From positions 806,001-870,000 of the forward strand of contig QNQO01000202.1 in the NCBI GenBank assembly GCA_003290165.1: DNA of 64,000 nucleotides. Direction: 5' to 3'. The position numbers and the translations under genes are program-made. The notes beneath the pieces are model-generated. The model had not been told where the DNA came from. It searched no databases and saw only the letters and a program-made list of their open reading frames with translations. Positions 45,106-56,723 of the stretch are shown one piece after another. Position 1 is the stretch's first letter. Each line of letters begins with the position of its first letter. This DNA comes from Berberis thunbergii (Eukaryota; Streptophyta; Magnoliopsida; Ranunculales; Berberidaceae).

Positions 45106-46972
45106 AAAACTTGATGAAGTTTTATTAACCTAAATTAATAAGCTAATAAACCCTACTTGTAATACCACAACTGCACGACTGCCTAACTGGTAGATAGTGG
45201 CAAATACAGGTCGATCCCACGAGGATTGACGAGACAATCGAATTCTAGGACTTATTTGAACTAATTTAAAGTTGGGGGTTGCAGCAGATGAAAATCACTA
45301 AATTAAGAGAATTAAATTGACAACTAAAATTAATTGATTAGATGATAAGATAATGGACCGAGACATCGAATCCACCACAGGTTCTTCGAGATTCATGTAC
45401 TCTAAATTATTGTTTTCAATAATCAACACGACTAATCTAAAGATTAATCTACAATTGCAATTGATTTCAGCTAAGTCATAAGCCCCTAGCATTGCATGTC
45501 TTTTTACAACACATACAATCATAAGTTTATTTTAACTCATTCTAAATCCCTAGCATTGCATGCCTTCTTACGACACACACAATCACAGATTTAGATTAAT
45601 TGATTAAAGCAGGCTTTGAATATCAATAAAGGGTACTTCTAACTACCGATTAGTCTAGATAATTATTTCGAATATAATCGGTGAAAGAAAATTATTGAAA
45701 TTCAGAAATCAACTGTATTTAACATTCAAACATATGGAAACCAATAAATTCAGATACGACAAACTCTAGGAAACCCTGTGGTTCATCTTCACTTCAGCGC
45801 GGGGCCTAGAAGATCATGGTGGTGGTCACAACATCAGTGGAATCCATCTCAGCACAAATACACATCCCGAGAAACTATTACAAACGCTCTATGGTGGCTC
45901 TAAACAAATCTGGGGTGAGAACAACCTGATTTGGAATAGTTAATGTGCGGTGGTACAAAACAAAAATGCATGGTGCAAATAACTAAACCGATTTGAAAAT
46001 CAGTTTTCTTTGGCCAGAAATTCGCATTATTCGTCTCCAACAAGCCGCATCCTGCATATCGCGATTTTCTCGTCGTTTTCTTCTCTGTTTGGCTTCGATA
46101 CTTACACGAGAGAGGGAAACGAGGGGGAGGGACGAGAGAGTGGGTGGTGGTGATGGCTGGCTGGACGGTGGCGTGGAAGCGAAGAAGAGCAGGGACTGCC
46201 CTGTTTTCGTGGTGTTGTGACTCGGCCGCGAGACAGAGTGGGGGAGAGAGAGGTGGTGAATGGAAGAATGAGAAGAACAGGTGTGAGAGCGAGATGGACG
46301 AGGAAAGAAGGCGAGGTGGCGGCTGATGGTGGTGGTCGGCGGTGTTGTTTGGTGTGGTGGAACATGGAGGAGCAAGAGAAGGGAGCAGGGGACGGTGTGA
46401 GCGGTGGTGTTATGGTGGTTTGCGACAGGGACGATGGCCGTGCGTGGGCTGTCTAGTGGACGGTGATATTGTGGATGAAGAGGGATTGGGAGGAGAACGA
46501 CGAGGAGGCGGTGATGGCAGGATGATCGCACTACCGGTTCTCCTATCAAGCAAGGATTGCCGGCAGGGTGGATGTGGCGTGGTAACTGGAAAAGAGAGGA
46601 TGAGAAAAACAACGTGGAAGAAGAGCTTCTAGATAATAGAAGAATATAAAATCCTAAATAGGGTTTCCTATTTCCTTGTTAGGTTGGGCTTGGGTTTATA
46701 GGTTAGCTTTTTGGGCTTGGGCATGGGCTTAGGTTAAATTAGGTGGACCTAGGCTTGTTTGGGTTAGGTTTAGATATGTGACCCACTACTTTGTACCACC
46801 ACTAGATCAACCAATTAATTTTCCCTCAAATTGTCGCCTTAATGCAATTTCATCGTTCACGCTCAAATTCCTACAAAGGCATGACAATGAAATAATTAGA
46901 ATAAATATAATAATATAAACACTAACATATATAAATTAAGGGATATATTATATAATAATTACGTGACTATTA

Positions 46973-47041
46973 GTAGACAAAACAGATTCAGAATTGTCTT
47001 TCATTCCAAAGCATAACTTGTATCCGTGCGCTTCATATTCG
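46973..47041 (-). pseudogene. Plastid rrn16 upstream region, right half
   Basis: GTAGACAAAACAGATTCAGA and the following TTGTCTTTCATTCCAAAGCA match the plastid sequence just upstream of rrn16, continuing the piece that stops at 37793. Homology is lost after TTCATATTCG (47041), the right edge of the plastid insert. Confidence 0.88.
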
Positions 47042-48520
47042 ATCGATCTCTTTCACTATAATATTTATTGTTCTTAAACCATTATTATTTGATGGTTATG
47101 TTGTTAATTTTACATTAATAAATAAAATTGGTGAAACGTAAGTTAATAATTTAAAATACACAATAATAAAATTATAAAATATATTGCATGTATAGACACA
47201 CATTAGCAAAGTTTGAAGTTAAGCGCTTTCGCGCTCCCATAACCTACTCCTGCTTCACGCTCTGGTGACTAAGAGCTTACCATGCCATCAATTGTCCACA
47301 ACATCATTGTTTGCCACTATCTTTTCACAGCTCAGCGTTGGAGACGTGGCTTGATTTTAATATGCGAATTAGTCCCACGTAGGTGAAGGGTAACATCGTG
47401 TGTGATTAATAAGAATTGGACACATATCTCATTAGCGATGAGGCCTTTTGGAGGCAATAAAACCTAATTAATAGAAATCCCTTGGAAAGGTACAGTGGAT
47501 AATCCTCCAATAGTCAGAGACAAGATATTTATATGACAAATCACAAGTAAACTTTGGAGTCTCCAAAGATTAAGGTATATGAACAACCATACGGGTGTCT
47601 GTGTTGGGGCCAATATCATTGCTTCGTGACTATGTGGTCATAAATTGGAGAGCCATTAAAATGTGCAAAATGGTTCTCGTGTAAAATATTAATATGGTCA
47701 CAAACTAGATAGCCACTGAAATGTGCAAAATGTTCTCATGTAAAATGTTGACGAACATGTCAACAACCTTTGGATTGAGGGTCGTCCAAGACAAATACGA
47801 TATCCTTCGTGCTCACACGATGACCCCTATTGCTGAAGCTAGCTTTCATGTATTAGCTTTATTGGATCATCGCTGCTCCAAACATTGGGAGAGGTTCTAT
47901 GATGTTTCAAAGTATCCGGTGCGCGGGAAAACCCTTCCCCTTTAGTTGTGGTTAGGAAGGGGTCTCCCATCTCTCAAACCTCCTCACAATTTAATTGAGA
48001 TGATTTTGGGGGATTCTCCATCTTCACCCCCGGACCGACCATCGACAACAAACATCAGTTTTTTTTTTTTTTTTTGGTGTGGATGTGTGTGTGGGGGAGG
48101 AGGAATTATGTTTTGTTGGTTACTCGCATCTTGCTTGGGTGTACGAATATGGAATTTAAGCCATTTTCGATCTAATGACTCTTCATCTTTAGAAAGTGGT
48201 GTGGAGAGGTCTAAATATTCAAGATTGAGTAGGGAAACAATTTTCATTGTTTTACTGAAATCCGAGTTTTTTTTTGTTGACTCTAATTCTATGTTCATTA
48301 TTGAGACTGGCGTCTCAAGTTATATTCAAGAAGTAGTGAAGTTAGTATGGATATCCACCTATGTCTTTCTAATATGCATTTTCTTTAGCAACAATTGGTC
48401 ATTTGCTACTATCATGTGTTGTGATTTTAGTGTTTCTATTCGTTCTTCAATATTCCCATATTTTTCATTTGTTCTCCACATTTTTATTGCTACAAAAAAT
48501 GATGTAGGGCATGAAGAAAT
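47042..48520. other. Intergenic, nothing recognised
   Basis: No gene or element I can support. Open stretches around 47721-48677 are low-complexity, lack a good start and run into the repeat at 48521. Confidence 0.55.
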
Positions 48521-49590
48521 ATGGATGGCAACGGGGCATATTTGGACAAATCCGTCTCACCCCGCTAGGGATTGCAGATCTTCGATTCCGCTTCGAAAAA
48601 CCATTTATTCATTTTGTTTTAAACCATCCCCGATCCCATTGTCGGTTAAAAAAAATTCAAACTTACTTCTTTTCTAATCATCTCCTCCACCTCACAATTT
48701 CATAGTTTCAGTAGAAGAGAAAGTTAGAAGCATAGAGGAAGAAATGAAGAAAAACATAAGCACAAACTTGATTTCATTTTGATTCATTTGCAATGGCGAC
48801 GAGAAACATAGCCGCTCTATGTCAACCGAACACGGGTACATTACCCCTATTCCTCATCATGTCTATAGATCCAACACATACACAACTGCTTATCCTCTCA
48901 TCCTCCTCTTTGCAGATCAAACCCAATATTGAGATCTCCATGAAGAACAAACCCTTCACACCGATGACCCATCATGAAGAACACATATGCTCCACACAGA
49001 TAACAGATTTGTTCCACTTCAGTCGTGGTCGGTCGTCTTGGGTTGTTCCTTTCACGACTATAGAATGTCAAGTGAAGTTGACCCAACCACATCTATTCTT
49101 CCGCGCGATTTCTAGGGTAAAGAAACCGAGTGAGACGCAAAAGCAAATAAGAGGAAAACCTAATAGTGAAGAAGTGATGAATAGAGGAGGAAGAGACAAT
49201 AGCGATTTCGATAGAGAAGATTCGGTGGCTGATGGCCATGGTGTTGCGGCAGTGAGGGTTTGTGGGAGGTAGATTGATTGGGTGAATATTTTTTTTCTAG
49301 AGAAGTGACATAGGGTCCTCAATATGATTTGGGGAACAACGAGGGAGGTGAAGAAGTGAAAGTGAGTGAAGGGGTTGACTTGAATTTCGATGTTCTTAAG
49401 GTCATTTTAGTAAAATAATTTATATAAATAGATATCCGTGGGGTGAATATGGCCAAATTTGTATCCACCTCGAATATGTGACGAATATTGTTTGGATTTT
49501 CAATCCACCCCGAAATCTATTTAGACAAATCCAAATTTGCTCTATTCAGAGCGGATTGGGGCGGGGCGGATATCCTTGAAAAATAAAAAA
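48521..49590. mobile_element. Possible hAT-like remnant
   Basis: GGATGGCAACGGGGCATATT near 48530 and GGATTGGGGCGGGGCGGATA near 49553 have the same flavour as the ends of the 18871 element, and GACAAATCCxxxT strings recur inverted at both ends. Exact ends and target repeats are not clear. The open frame at 48793-49272 inside is unrecognised. Confidence 0.4.
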
Positions 49591-49813
49591 GAAATATTAA
49601 TAAGAAGAGTAAAAAAGAAATTAAAAGAAGAGTAAAAAATAAATTAAAAGAATGAAAAAGGAAAAGAAAAAGACAAACCCGAATTAATTATGAGTGTAGT
49701 GAGGTGCTAGCTGAAAAGATTTGTGGATAGAGGACGGACAGTTTGCCAGTCTCCCTCTCTCCCTTCCTCTCCGCTCTTCTCTCTTATTAACCAAAGCAAA
49801 TCAAAGCATAACA

Positions 49814-52800
49814 ATGCTGCATTCTCACCTCATCTTCTCTCCCAATCTCTCCCTCTCTCCCTCTCAATCAATCCTATCACCCTTTCTCTCTCCCTCTTCA
49901 TCTTCCTCCTCTTCTTCTCACCACTTCTTCATTCCATCCATCTCTGTTCGAACCCTCCACCGTTCCAGACTCAATCCATGTCTTGCTCAGCTCCCGGAAG
50001 AAGACGGACCCATCGAACTCCCTCCTTCCTCAAACACACTAGAAGATGGACCCCTTTCATTTTCCAACATTTTCGCCACCTCTGACGACCCTTCTCCTAT
50101 CCAAGTCGCCACCAGTGTCCTCCTCACTGGCTCCATCACCGTCTTCCTCTTTCGTTCCCTCAGACGCCGCGCTAAACGAGCTAAGGAACTGGTAATCATG
50201 ACCTCATTTCCCTGTTTTTTTTTTAGTTCAATTTTGATGCACTGGGTATTTGTTAATTTGATCATCTATTGAAAATGGGCAAGTGTTAGTTTTATCATAA
50301 TTTAGTTTGATGAAATGGGTATGTTATAAAATTTTAATTAATTGTATTTGTATGAATGGGTATGTGATAGTTTTACTTTTTATTCAATGTTTTTAGTATT
50401 GAGTTTGTGTTTATGATGAATGGGTATTGGTTAATGTAGAAATTTAGGTCGACTGGTGCCACGAAGAGTATCAAGGAGGAGGCTTTAGATAGTTTGAAGA
50501 CAATAAAGCTGACTTCAATTGAGCCGGATTCACCTCCTTCGCCTATTCAAGCATTGTTGGGAGGGATTACTGCTGGCATCATAGCACTCATCCTGTACAA
50601 GTTTACTACCACAATTGAGGCTGCACTCTATCGTCAATCCATCCCTGATAATTTCTCGGTTCGTATTTCTCTTTGAAGTTTTTGAAATTGCATTTTGTGT
50701 ATTTATGATTTTCGTGCTTATTTGCATGTACTATGTTGAAAATTGGGTGCTCTGAAATCTCAATTTAAGGCTTCAGAGTTTAGATGAGAAATGCCAAGAG
50801 TTTGTTCAGCTATTGCTACTAGAAGCTTCTTTAGATGTTTAGAAATATATGTTGGGAATATGGTTTTGAACTATTCTCTGATAAATGAGAGGTATTTCTT
50901 TTACAATGTTGATTCCGGTATTAGACATGGTAGACATTGCAAGTTGATGTCCTTAAGGACATTACTAGTTTAAAAAATGGTATATTTGCGTTTGGGTCCC
51001 CTGATTTATACCAACTTCGAGTGTAGGTCCCAAGTTTGTCCAACTTTAAGTCTGGGTCTCAAAACCACGTTGATTGTTAACTCCCCGTCCAATAATTAAA
51101 TGAATTTTTTTTTTGAATAATATTGACTTTGGTACAAATAAATTTAGACTTTAGGTCCTACAATTTATACCAACTTTGTGTTTAGAGTCCTATATTTTTG
51201 TAACAGAGAGTTAACGGTCAATGTGGTCTTGGGACTTAGAATCAAAGCTGGACAAACTTGAGACCTTTCAGACCAACAGTCCTTCCCAATGTTCATTTTT
51301 GCATGTGTGTCATGATGAATGCATTGTAGGCACGTCATGGTAAAACTTATAAGTACTCGCAGTTAGATAAAATAATGGGGTGGCCGAATATATAGAATTT
51401 AAGTTATTGGATAGAGTCAGTTATACGGTGTTTGGGCTGAGGGCCATCTTAGTTGTTTGCCTGTGATTGATGATAAAACTCCAATGGTGTTATGGTTTGT
51501 AAATCCCGCTTATAATTGATTCAAGGTACTGACGTGAACAGTGAAAGAAGGCTATGAATGAAGAGATTCTCGTCAAAGAATGAGACATGGGAATTGTGTC
51601 TTGGAAGGTAGAAAACCATTAGGTGCAAATGGGTCTACACAAAAAAAAATCTCTTAATGATGGTGTGCACTTCAAGGCGGGGTTAGTCGCGAGAGGTTAC
51701 ACTAAAAGGGGGTCATAAACAATAATGATGGTGTGCTCTCCAATTATGAAACACTTCCATTTGTATTTTATCAGCCTTGGTTGTACATTTGATCTTAAGT
51801 TATCTGAATTATATGTGAAAATTGAATTTTTACATTGTGAATTAGAAGAGGAGATATAATTGAGTGGAGTGGGCTTAATGTTATAGGAAAGAAACTAGTG
51901 TGGAAACTGACCAGGTCCTTGAACTGGTTGAATCAGTCTCCGAGACAATGGTACAAACGTTTTTATCGGCTTATGGTAGTGAAGAAGTGCACACAAAATC
52001 ATTATGATCACTGTGTTTACTTTTGAAAGCTTCGGGATGTTCCTTTGTAGTTTATATATTTGCTATGCGAGGCAAGTATGAGATTGACAAATTGAAATGC
52101 CGGATAAGTACTTTGTTTGGAAGGATTTGGTGAAGCTAATGGGATCCTTGACATGAAAATTAAGAAACGCAGTTGAAAGGCACCATTAGCCTGTCTCAAT
52201 GAACATATCTTCAGAAGGTGTTACTGCGATGGATGGCAACACAAAATTGGTTACTACACCTATTGCGCCTCGTTTCAAAGTTATAGTTTATGTATCTTCT
52301 TGAATAGATGAGGAATGAGAGAACATGAGACACAAGTTTCTTATGAAAATGCAGTAAAATGCTTAATGAATGCGATGGTGTGTAGAAGGTTCCATTTCAC
52401 AGCAGTTAGTATAGTGAGTCGTTACATTCATGATCCAGGTAAAGGGAATTGGCAAGCAGTGAGATGGATTATGTGGCACATCTTGGCTTTCTTTTGGGTC
52501 ACGTCTCTTTGAAAATGGAAACATAGTGCACCAATTCTGCTTTTGGGATAAAGAATGCGGAGTGCACCAATTCTGCTTTTGGGATAAAGAATGCGGGTTT
52601 GTTGTTTTCTTTGGGAATGGTCCACTGCCCACTTATTTTTGGGTCAACTTGCTATGAAATTTGTTTATCTATTTTACATTGATGGACTGTTTCCTGTATG
52701 GAATTAAGCTATTTGCTCATAAGCATAATCTAGTCAATTTTCTGTTCTCAGCAATCTTGTTTTCCCTTTTCTTACAGGCCCGTCAAATAACGATAACCAT

Positions 52801-53139
52801 AAGGTGAAGTTTTGCAATCCCTTCTCTAGTTACACATTATTCTCTAGTTACACATTATCCCATTTCCATGTGTTCAATTTTCCTGAGTCTATTTCATGTG
52901 GTTATACTTGCAGAACTATTGTGAATGGGCTATGCTACCTTGCAACATTTGTGTTCGGGTTAAACTCGATTGGTTTGATTCTCTATTCAGGCCAGCTAGC
53001 AATAAGTTCCTTTATGGAAGGGTCTAATAACGATGATGATGGAATGGTAAGCACAAGCCCTCCAGCTGATAACGCTGTGGGTAAAGAAGAAATCAACAGC
53101 AGCACTGATGCAGATAATTCGGACAAAACAATTAGTTGA
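49814..53139 (+). CDS. Plastid-targeted multi-pass membrane protein, DUF3082-like, 4 exons
   Basis: Exons 49814-50191, 50440-50658, 52778-52803 and 52914-53139 join in phase with GT-AG introns to 282 aa. The first 55 or so residues are Ser-rich and poor in acidic residues, as in a chloroplast transit peptide. Hydrophobic segments lie at about 98-113 (VATSVLLTGSITVFLF), 164-183 (LLGGITAGIIALILYKF) and 209-238 (TIVNGLCYLATFVFGLNSIG). The core IEAALYRQSIPDNFSARQIT resembles the conserved DUF3082 family of cyanobacteria and plastids, whose function is unknown. The tail is acidic and Ser-rich. The start is the only ATG opening the transit peptide. Exon 3 is just 26 nt. Intron 2 (2.1 kb) holds a foldback and a copia relic. 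A family call from memory; the gene model is firm. Confidence 0.85.
51024..51270. repeat. Long inverted repeat (MITE-like) in intron 2
   Basis: About 60 bases at 51029-51090 (CCCAAGTTTGTCCAACTTTA ... TTGTTAACTC) recur inverted at about 51207-51270 (GAGTTAACGGTCAATGTGG ... CAAACTTGAGACC). A and T-rich DNA separates the arms. The outer ends and target repeat are not certain. No coding sequence. Confidence 0.65.
51510..52640 (+). pseudogene. Copia pol relic in intron 2
   Basis: Plus-strand, heavily frameshifted copia reverse transcriptase remains: KNETWELC and a worn form of the YKARLVAKGY motif near 51560-51700, QSPRQWYKRF with NHYDHCVYF at about 51930-52020, and NAVKCLMNAMVC with SRYIHDPGKGNWQAV at about 52345-52465. 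The YVDD box is lost to decay. A 36-bp tandem duplication (GTGCACCAATTCTGCTTTTG ...) sits at about 52527-52599. Confidence 0.8.
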
Positions 53140-54527
53140 AGAGAAGGGGCACCGTTGTTGTACAATAGGTATTTTGTAGCTGAGGATTGGTCCTATAGGC
53201 ACTCCAACTCTGAGGTAAGGTAGTTTGCTGCTGCTCCTCTACAAAATTATTTCTTTATGGAAAAATGTTATAGTTTTAGTGAATTTATATAGTGTAATGA
53301 ACGTGCGAATTTGTTCTCAACTCTGTGTACCATCCACATGCAAGTTTTGAAATCTTAAATCGTACAACGAGATGTTATGTTGAGGATTTTGCCTGTTGTT
53401 CCCAGATGTGGACCTGGCCACACCTAGTGTGTTGTAGAATCAGTTTGATCTTAGTCCAAGTCAGTGTAAAGTTAAATCAATGGTCTTAGAAATGTAACAT
53501 TTACAATGTCTTACTCAAAATATGTCCTCTGCTTTGAGCTGAGTTAGTTTGTGACACCTAGATTCATGTTTTGACGTGAATGTATTCTAGACCAGGAAAA
53601 TAATCATGTATTCACCAAAAATAATAAATGGGAAAGACCGGACTTTTAAAGCTTTGTTCTACAACATCATCCCTTCTTCTCCCACCATCTGACCACCCAC
53701 CAACTTGTCTAGAGAGTCAGGCCTGCGCCACGCCGGGCTAGGCTCAATACCTTCCATCATCCTAGAGATGCTCATAATGCCCCAATCAAACACAATCACA
53801 TGCACAAGGAATCCCCCTGGTGTTAGAGGCCTGGCTCTCTAGATTTTTTGGACCACCCACACCACCACCAGCATGATTGGCAACCCATCTTCTCTCTATA
53901 TTTATTCTTCTTTACCCCGCTATCTTTCCTCCCTCCTAATCTCCTATACCACTAATATCACTGAAGCCTGTGCCTCTCTCCTCCAAGCTGCCCACCCATC
54001 TCCCTCGTTTTCTTTGTTGCACTGATTCTTGATTGTTCACACTTCGTAAGACAGCTGATTATCTGAAGATTTCTATGGTCGTTTGAACAACTCCGTCCCA
54101 ATCTGAAGTTAAAATTATATACCGCAACCTATAAATACCCTTTCTTATATGTATTACACCAAACAAAGTTCAGTGGAGATTTCAGTCATGCAAGGGATGA
54201 GAATCTAAAATGTGATGAAGATGGTGTGCTTTATTATTGATAGAGCTAAATCAATTTGAAAACATAGTGAAATTTAATATGACACACAGCTTCCTTGAAT
54301 GGTTGAAACAATCAAGTGATACAACTGTCGTTCTATACAAGTAAAAAAAGAAAAAGATCGAGGACTTTCAAACTACTGAAGTGGATAACAGGGACAAATC
54401 TCACTATTTAGTTTCAAGTGCATATCTGATTTTTTTTTTAGAGAGAAGAGAAGCAAAAGAACGAAAAGGATAAAAGAGGGAACAGGGAGGGGTGGCTGCT
54501 GCAGCGGCTGTGAGAGGTTAGGAATAG
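53140..54527. other. Region between two convergent genes
   Basis: Holds the 3' UTRs of the DUF3082-like gene (from the left) and the DUF599 gene (from the right). No further gene or element is recognised. Confidence 0.55.
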
Positions 54528-55568
54528 TTATTGGGTATGGGGAGGAAGAGGTTTAGAACAGAAGACGGCTCCAGGTACACGCAGCAGCTCACTGAAGGAA
54601 AAGATACAATAATAATAACAGAAAACAAAAATAAAAGTGCACTGATTTCGTATAATAACACGGAACGTCTCATTGAATGAATTTAGGATTTGAGTTTGTG
54701 AGTTGTTCAAAGATACTGGGTCTGATGCTTGAGGGATCTGGTTAGTAGTTATCTCTAAATTTCCCAATACTGGTTTTGATAATTGAGGAATCTTGGTCTT
54801 GTTCTCATAACTTCCCTGTTGATAGTTATGCATCGGACATGAATTGGAGTCGAACAAGGCAAGGAGCAACACCATAACCACCGAAGAAGCAAACATTGGG
54901 ATAGGTCCAAAAATCCATAGTAACATAGTGATGGCCAAATAGAGAGCTCGAAGCCCAAGTGACGTGTAGTTACTTCCCTTTATCAAATCTTTCTGAACAT
55001 AAATCACAGGTACCTCAGAATTTGGGGTGGTTATGAGGAAGTTAACATGGACAAAGTGCCTTGCTGAATGAACGAAACATACAAAAGCGGTGAGGAAGCA
55101 AGAGAGGAGACTGACATATTTGATGGTAATGATCGTTGAACTTGTGTCTCCATATATGATCCCACTTAAAAAATTGTCGCGGCTAGCACTTCCTGCCAAT
55201 GCTCCAATTAATGAACTTAGAGCAATGCATAGGGTGGATAGGAAAGTGGCGATTCCTATATTGCTTGTGATCACCTGCAAAGGGACCCCTTTATCATTCA
55301 AATCATCCTGCAGGAACCCAAGTAAGTTACAATATAAGTTACTTAACTTGGTAATTAATTGTCTAAATCAAGCAAAGAAAAGGGATCTGAGTCTGACTGC
55401 ATTCATCATCCTCGCTGCCCAAGCTTTCTTGTTGTGATTCTCATAGCCAATGGCTGTAGTATGGGGAAGCTTTATGATTTTGTACAGGAGGATCAGATGG
55501 TAGATAAGCATGATGAGTAATCCACCGGGGACCAATGTCATGTCTAGGTATCTCTTCTCCCACTGCAT
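54528..55568 (-). CDS. DUF599 membrane protein, 2 exons
   Basis: Exon 1 55568-55398 (57 codons) and exon 2 55307-54528 join in frame through a GT-AG intron to 316 aa. The N-terminus MQWEKRYLDMTLVPGGLLIM and the later IKYVSLLSCFLTAFVCFVHS followed by HFVHVNFLI match the plant DUF599 family, small multi-pass membrane proteins of unknown function. Four hydrophobic regions are visible: about 11-30, 68-90, 115-140 and 170-205. The C-terminal 90 residues are hydrophilic and poorly conserved. The start is the ATG of the conserved MxWxKxYLD opening. The frame above it continues from an upstream ATG at 55700, but that part lacks family similarity. Convergent with the gene at 49814-53139. Confidence 0.88.
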
Positions 55569-56723
55569 CTTGGCAAACAAGATGATCTGATAATATTTCG
55601 AGGTGATGTCCGTAAGCCGAGTTACATATATGATTAGTATTTGGAGGTTTGACTTATATTTTAAGTGCTTTGCATTGGTGTTTATACCTTTGTCCAGCAT
55701 TGATGCAAGTCAGTAGAGCAACTTGAATATATGAATTGGTAGTAAAAAAAGAACCACTTGATATTAAGTACTAATCTTAGGCTAATTAAATAAACTGTGT
55801 TTATCAAAGACACCTCTGCACATGCATTCACACAGGATTCAACAAAACTTGTTAAGAGTCATTTATTTATGGGGAATTTTTTACCTACCCACATACAATA
55901 GCTAATTAGAGAAAATGTATCCACTTAAATAGCAATTGTTTGTAACGAATGAGAAAGCTGTGATCGTAGTTGTAGGATTGAATTGTGCATGACGATAGTT
56001 CATTGAAAAGTTCCTGAATGTTGGTTCTGGTAACTTTCTCCAGTCGGCCTGGTTGGTGTAAAAACGCTCGACGATCTGGTAGGGAATTTTTCCAACCCCA
56101 ACCACTAGTTCCCATTGGCAGGCGATAGTCAATTGTTGAGTTTGTCAGAAATGGAGGATTTAAGTCAAATCTCTCCTTAATATTTTATTACTTCAATTTT
56201 TTTTAATTAAAACAATATTTTTCAGAAGAGTCTTTGCTCAGCCCAACTACTTTGATTCAATGTTATTATTTTGAATGCTCATTTCTATGGCAAAAATGGT
56301 TGTGTAAGGAAATCAAGCTCTTTTTATTATTCCATTTCCTTGTTGGACATACGTATATTATAGGGACAGTTTCCGAGCAATTTACGTTGTCAGATGTCAT
56401 TGAAGTGTGAACTAGATGTCTATAGGCAGAACTTTCACACAATACTCCTTCATTGGACACCAAAATAATCGAGTGATGACCAATGGGAGTGGTTCGTAAT
56501 GAGCCATCTGAAGCAGCTAGGTTCAAGCGGCAAGCAGGTATATTAGTATATATTGTTGTTATTATCACTTTTCAAATTTAGTGCTAAGTCAGCGTCAACC
56601 AACTTCACATGACATTCTCGGTGAAGATCAAGTGGTTAAATAGAGAAACAGTTCAAATAATCCTCAATCAAGTAGTTTTTCCGGGACCCATGAGGGTTCA
56701 TTGGCAAAAGTAGGTAAAGTTAG

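Larger units (their letters stand above)
37794..46972 (-). mobile_element. Gag-only LTR retrotransposon (9.2 kb), complete
   Basis: Minus-strand element with 5' LTR 45112-46972 (1,861 bp) and 3' LTR 37794-40571 (including a hAT), flanked by the 5-bp target duplication GTAGA (37789-37793 and 46973-46977). Primer site TGGCGCCGTTGCCGGAGA (45088-45105, minus) fits tRNA-Asp, as used by Athila-type elements. A purine tract GGGGATATT (40572-40580, minus) precedes the 3' LTR. One long gag-like frame is present and no pol, so it is non-autonomous. LTRs end TGAT...ATCA; the 5' LTR outer TG has mutated to TA. The 3' LTR lacks about 33 bp present in the 5' LTR (GGTAGATAGTGGCAAATACA). Confidence 0.93.

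Noticed and set aside
47946..48677. A 243-codon open frame on the plus strand
   Set aside because: No ATG opens it; it contains a long Phe run from a poly-T tract, runs into repeat sequence and resembles no family I know.
55902..56568. Two short minus-strand frames above the DUF599 gene
   Set aside because: No recognisable domain and no splice linkage to the DUF599 exons; left unannotated.
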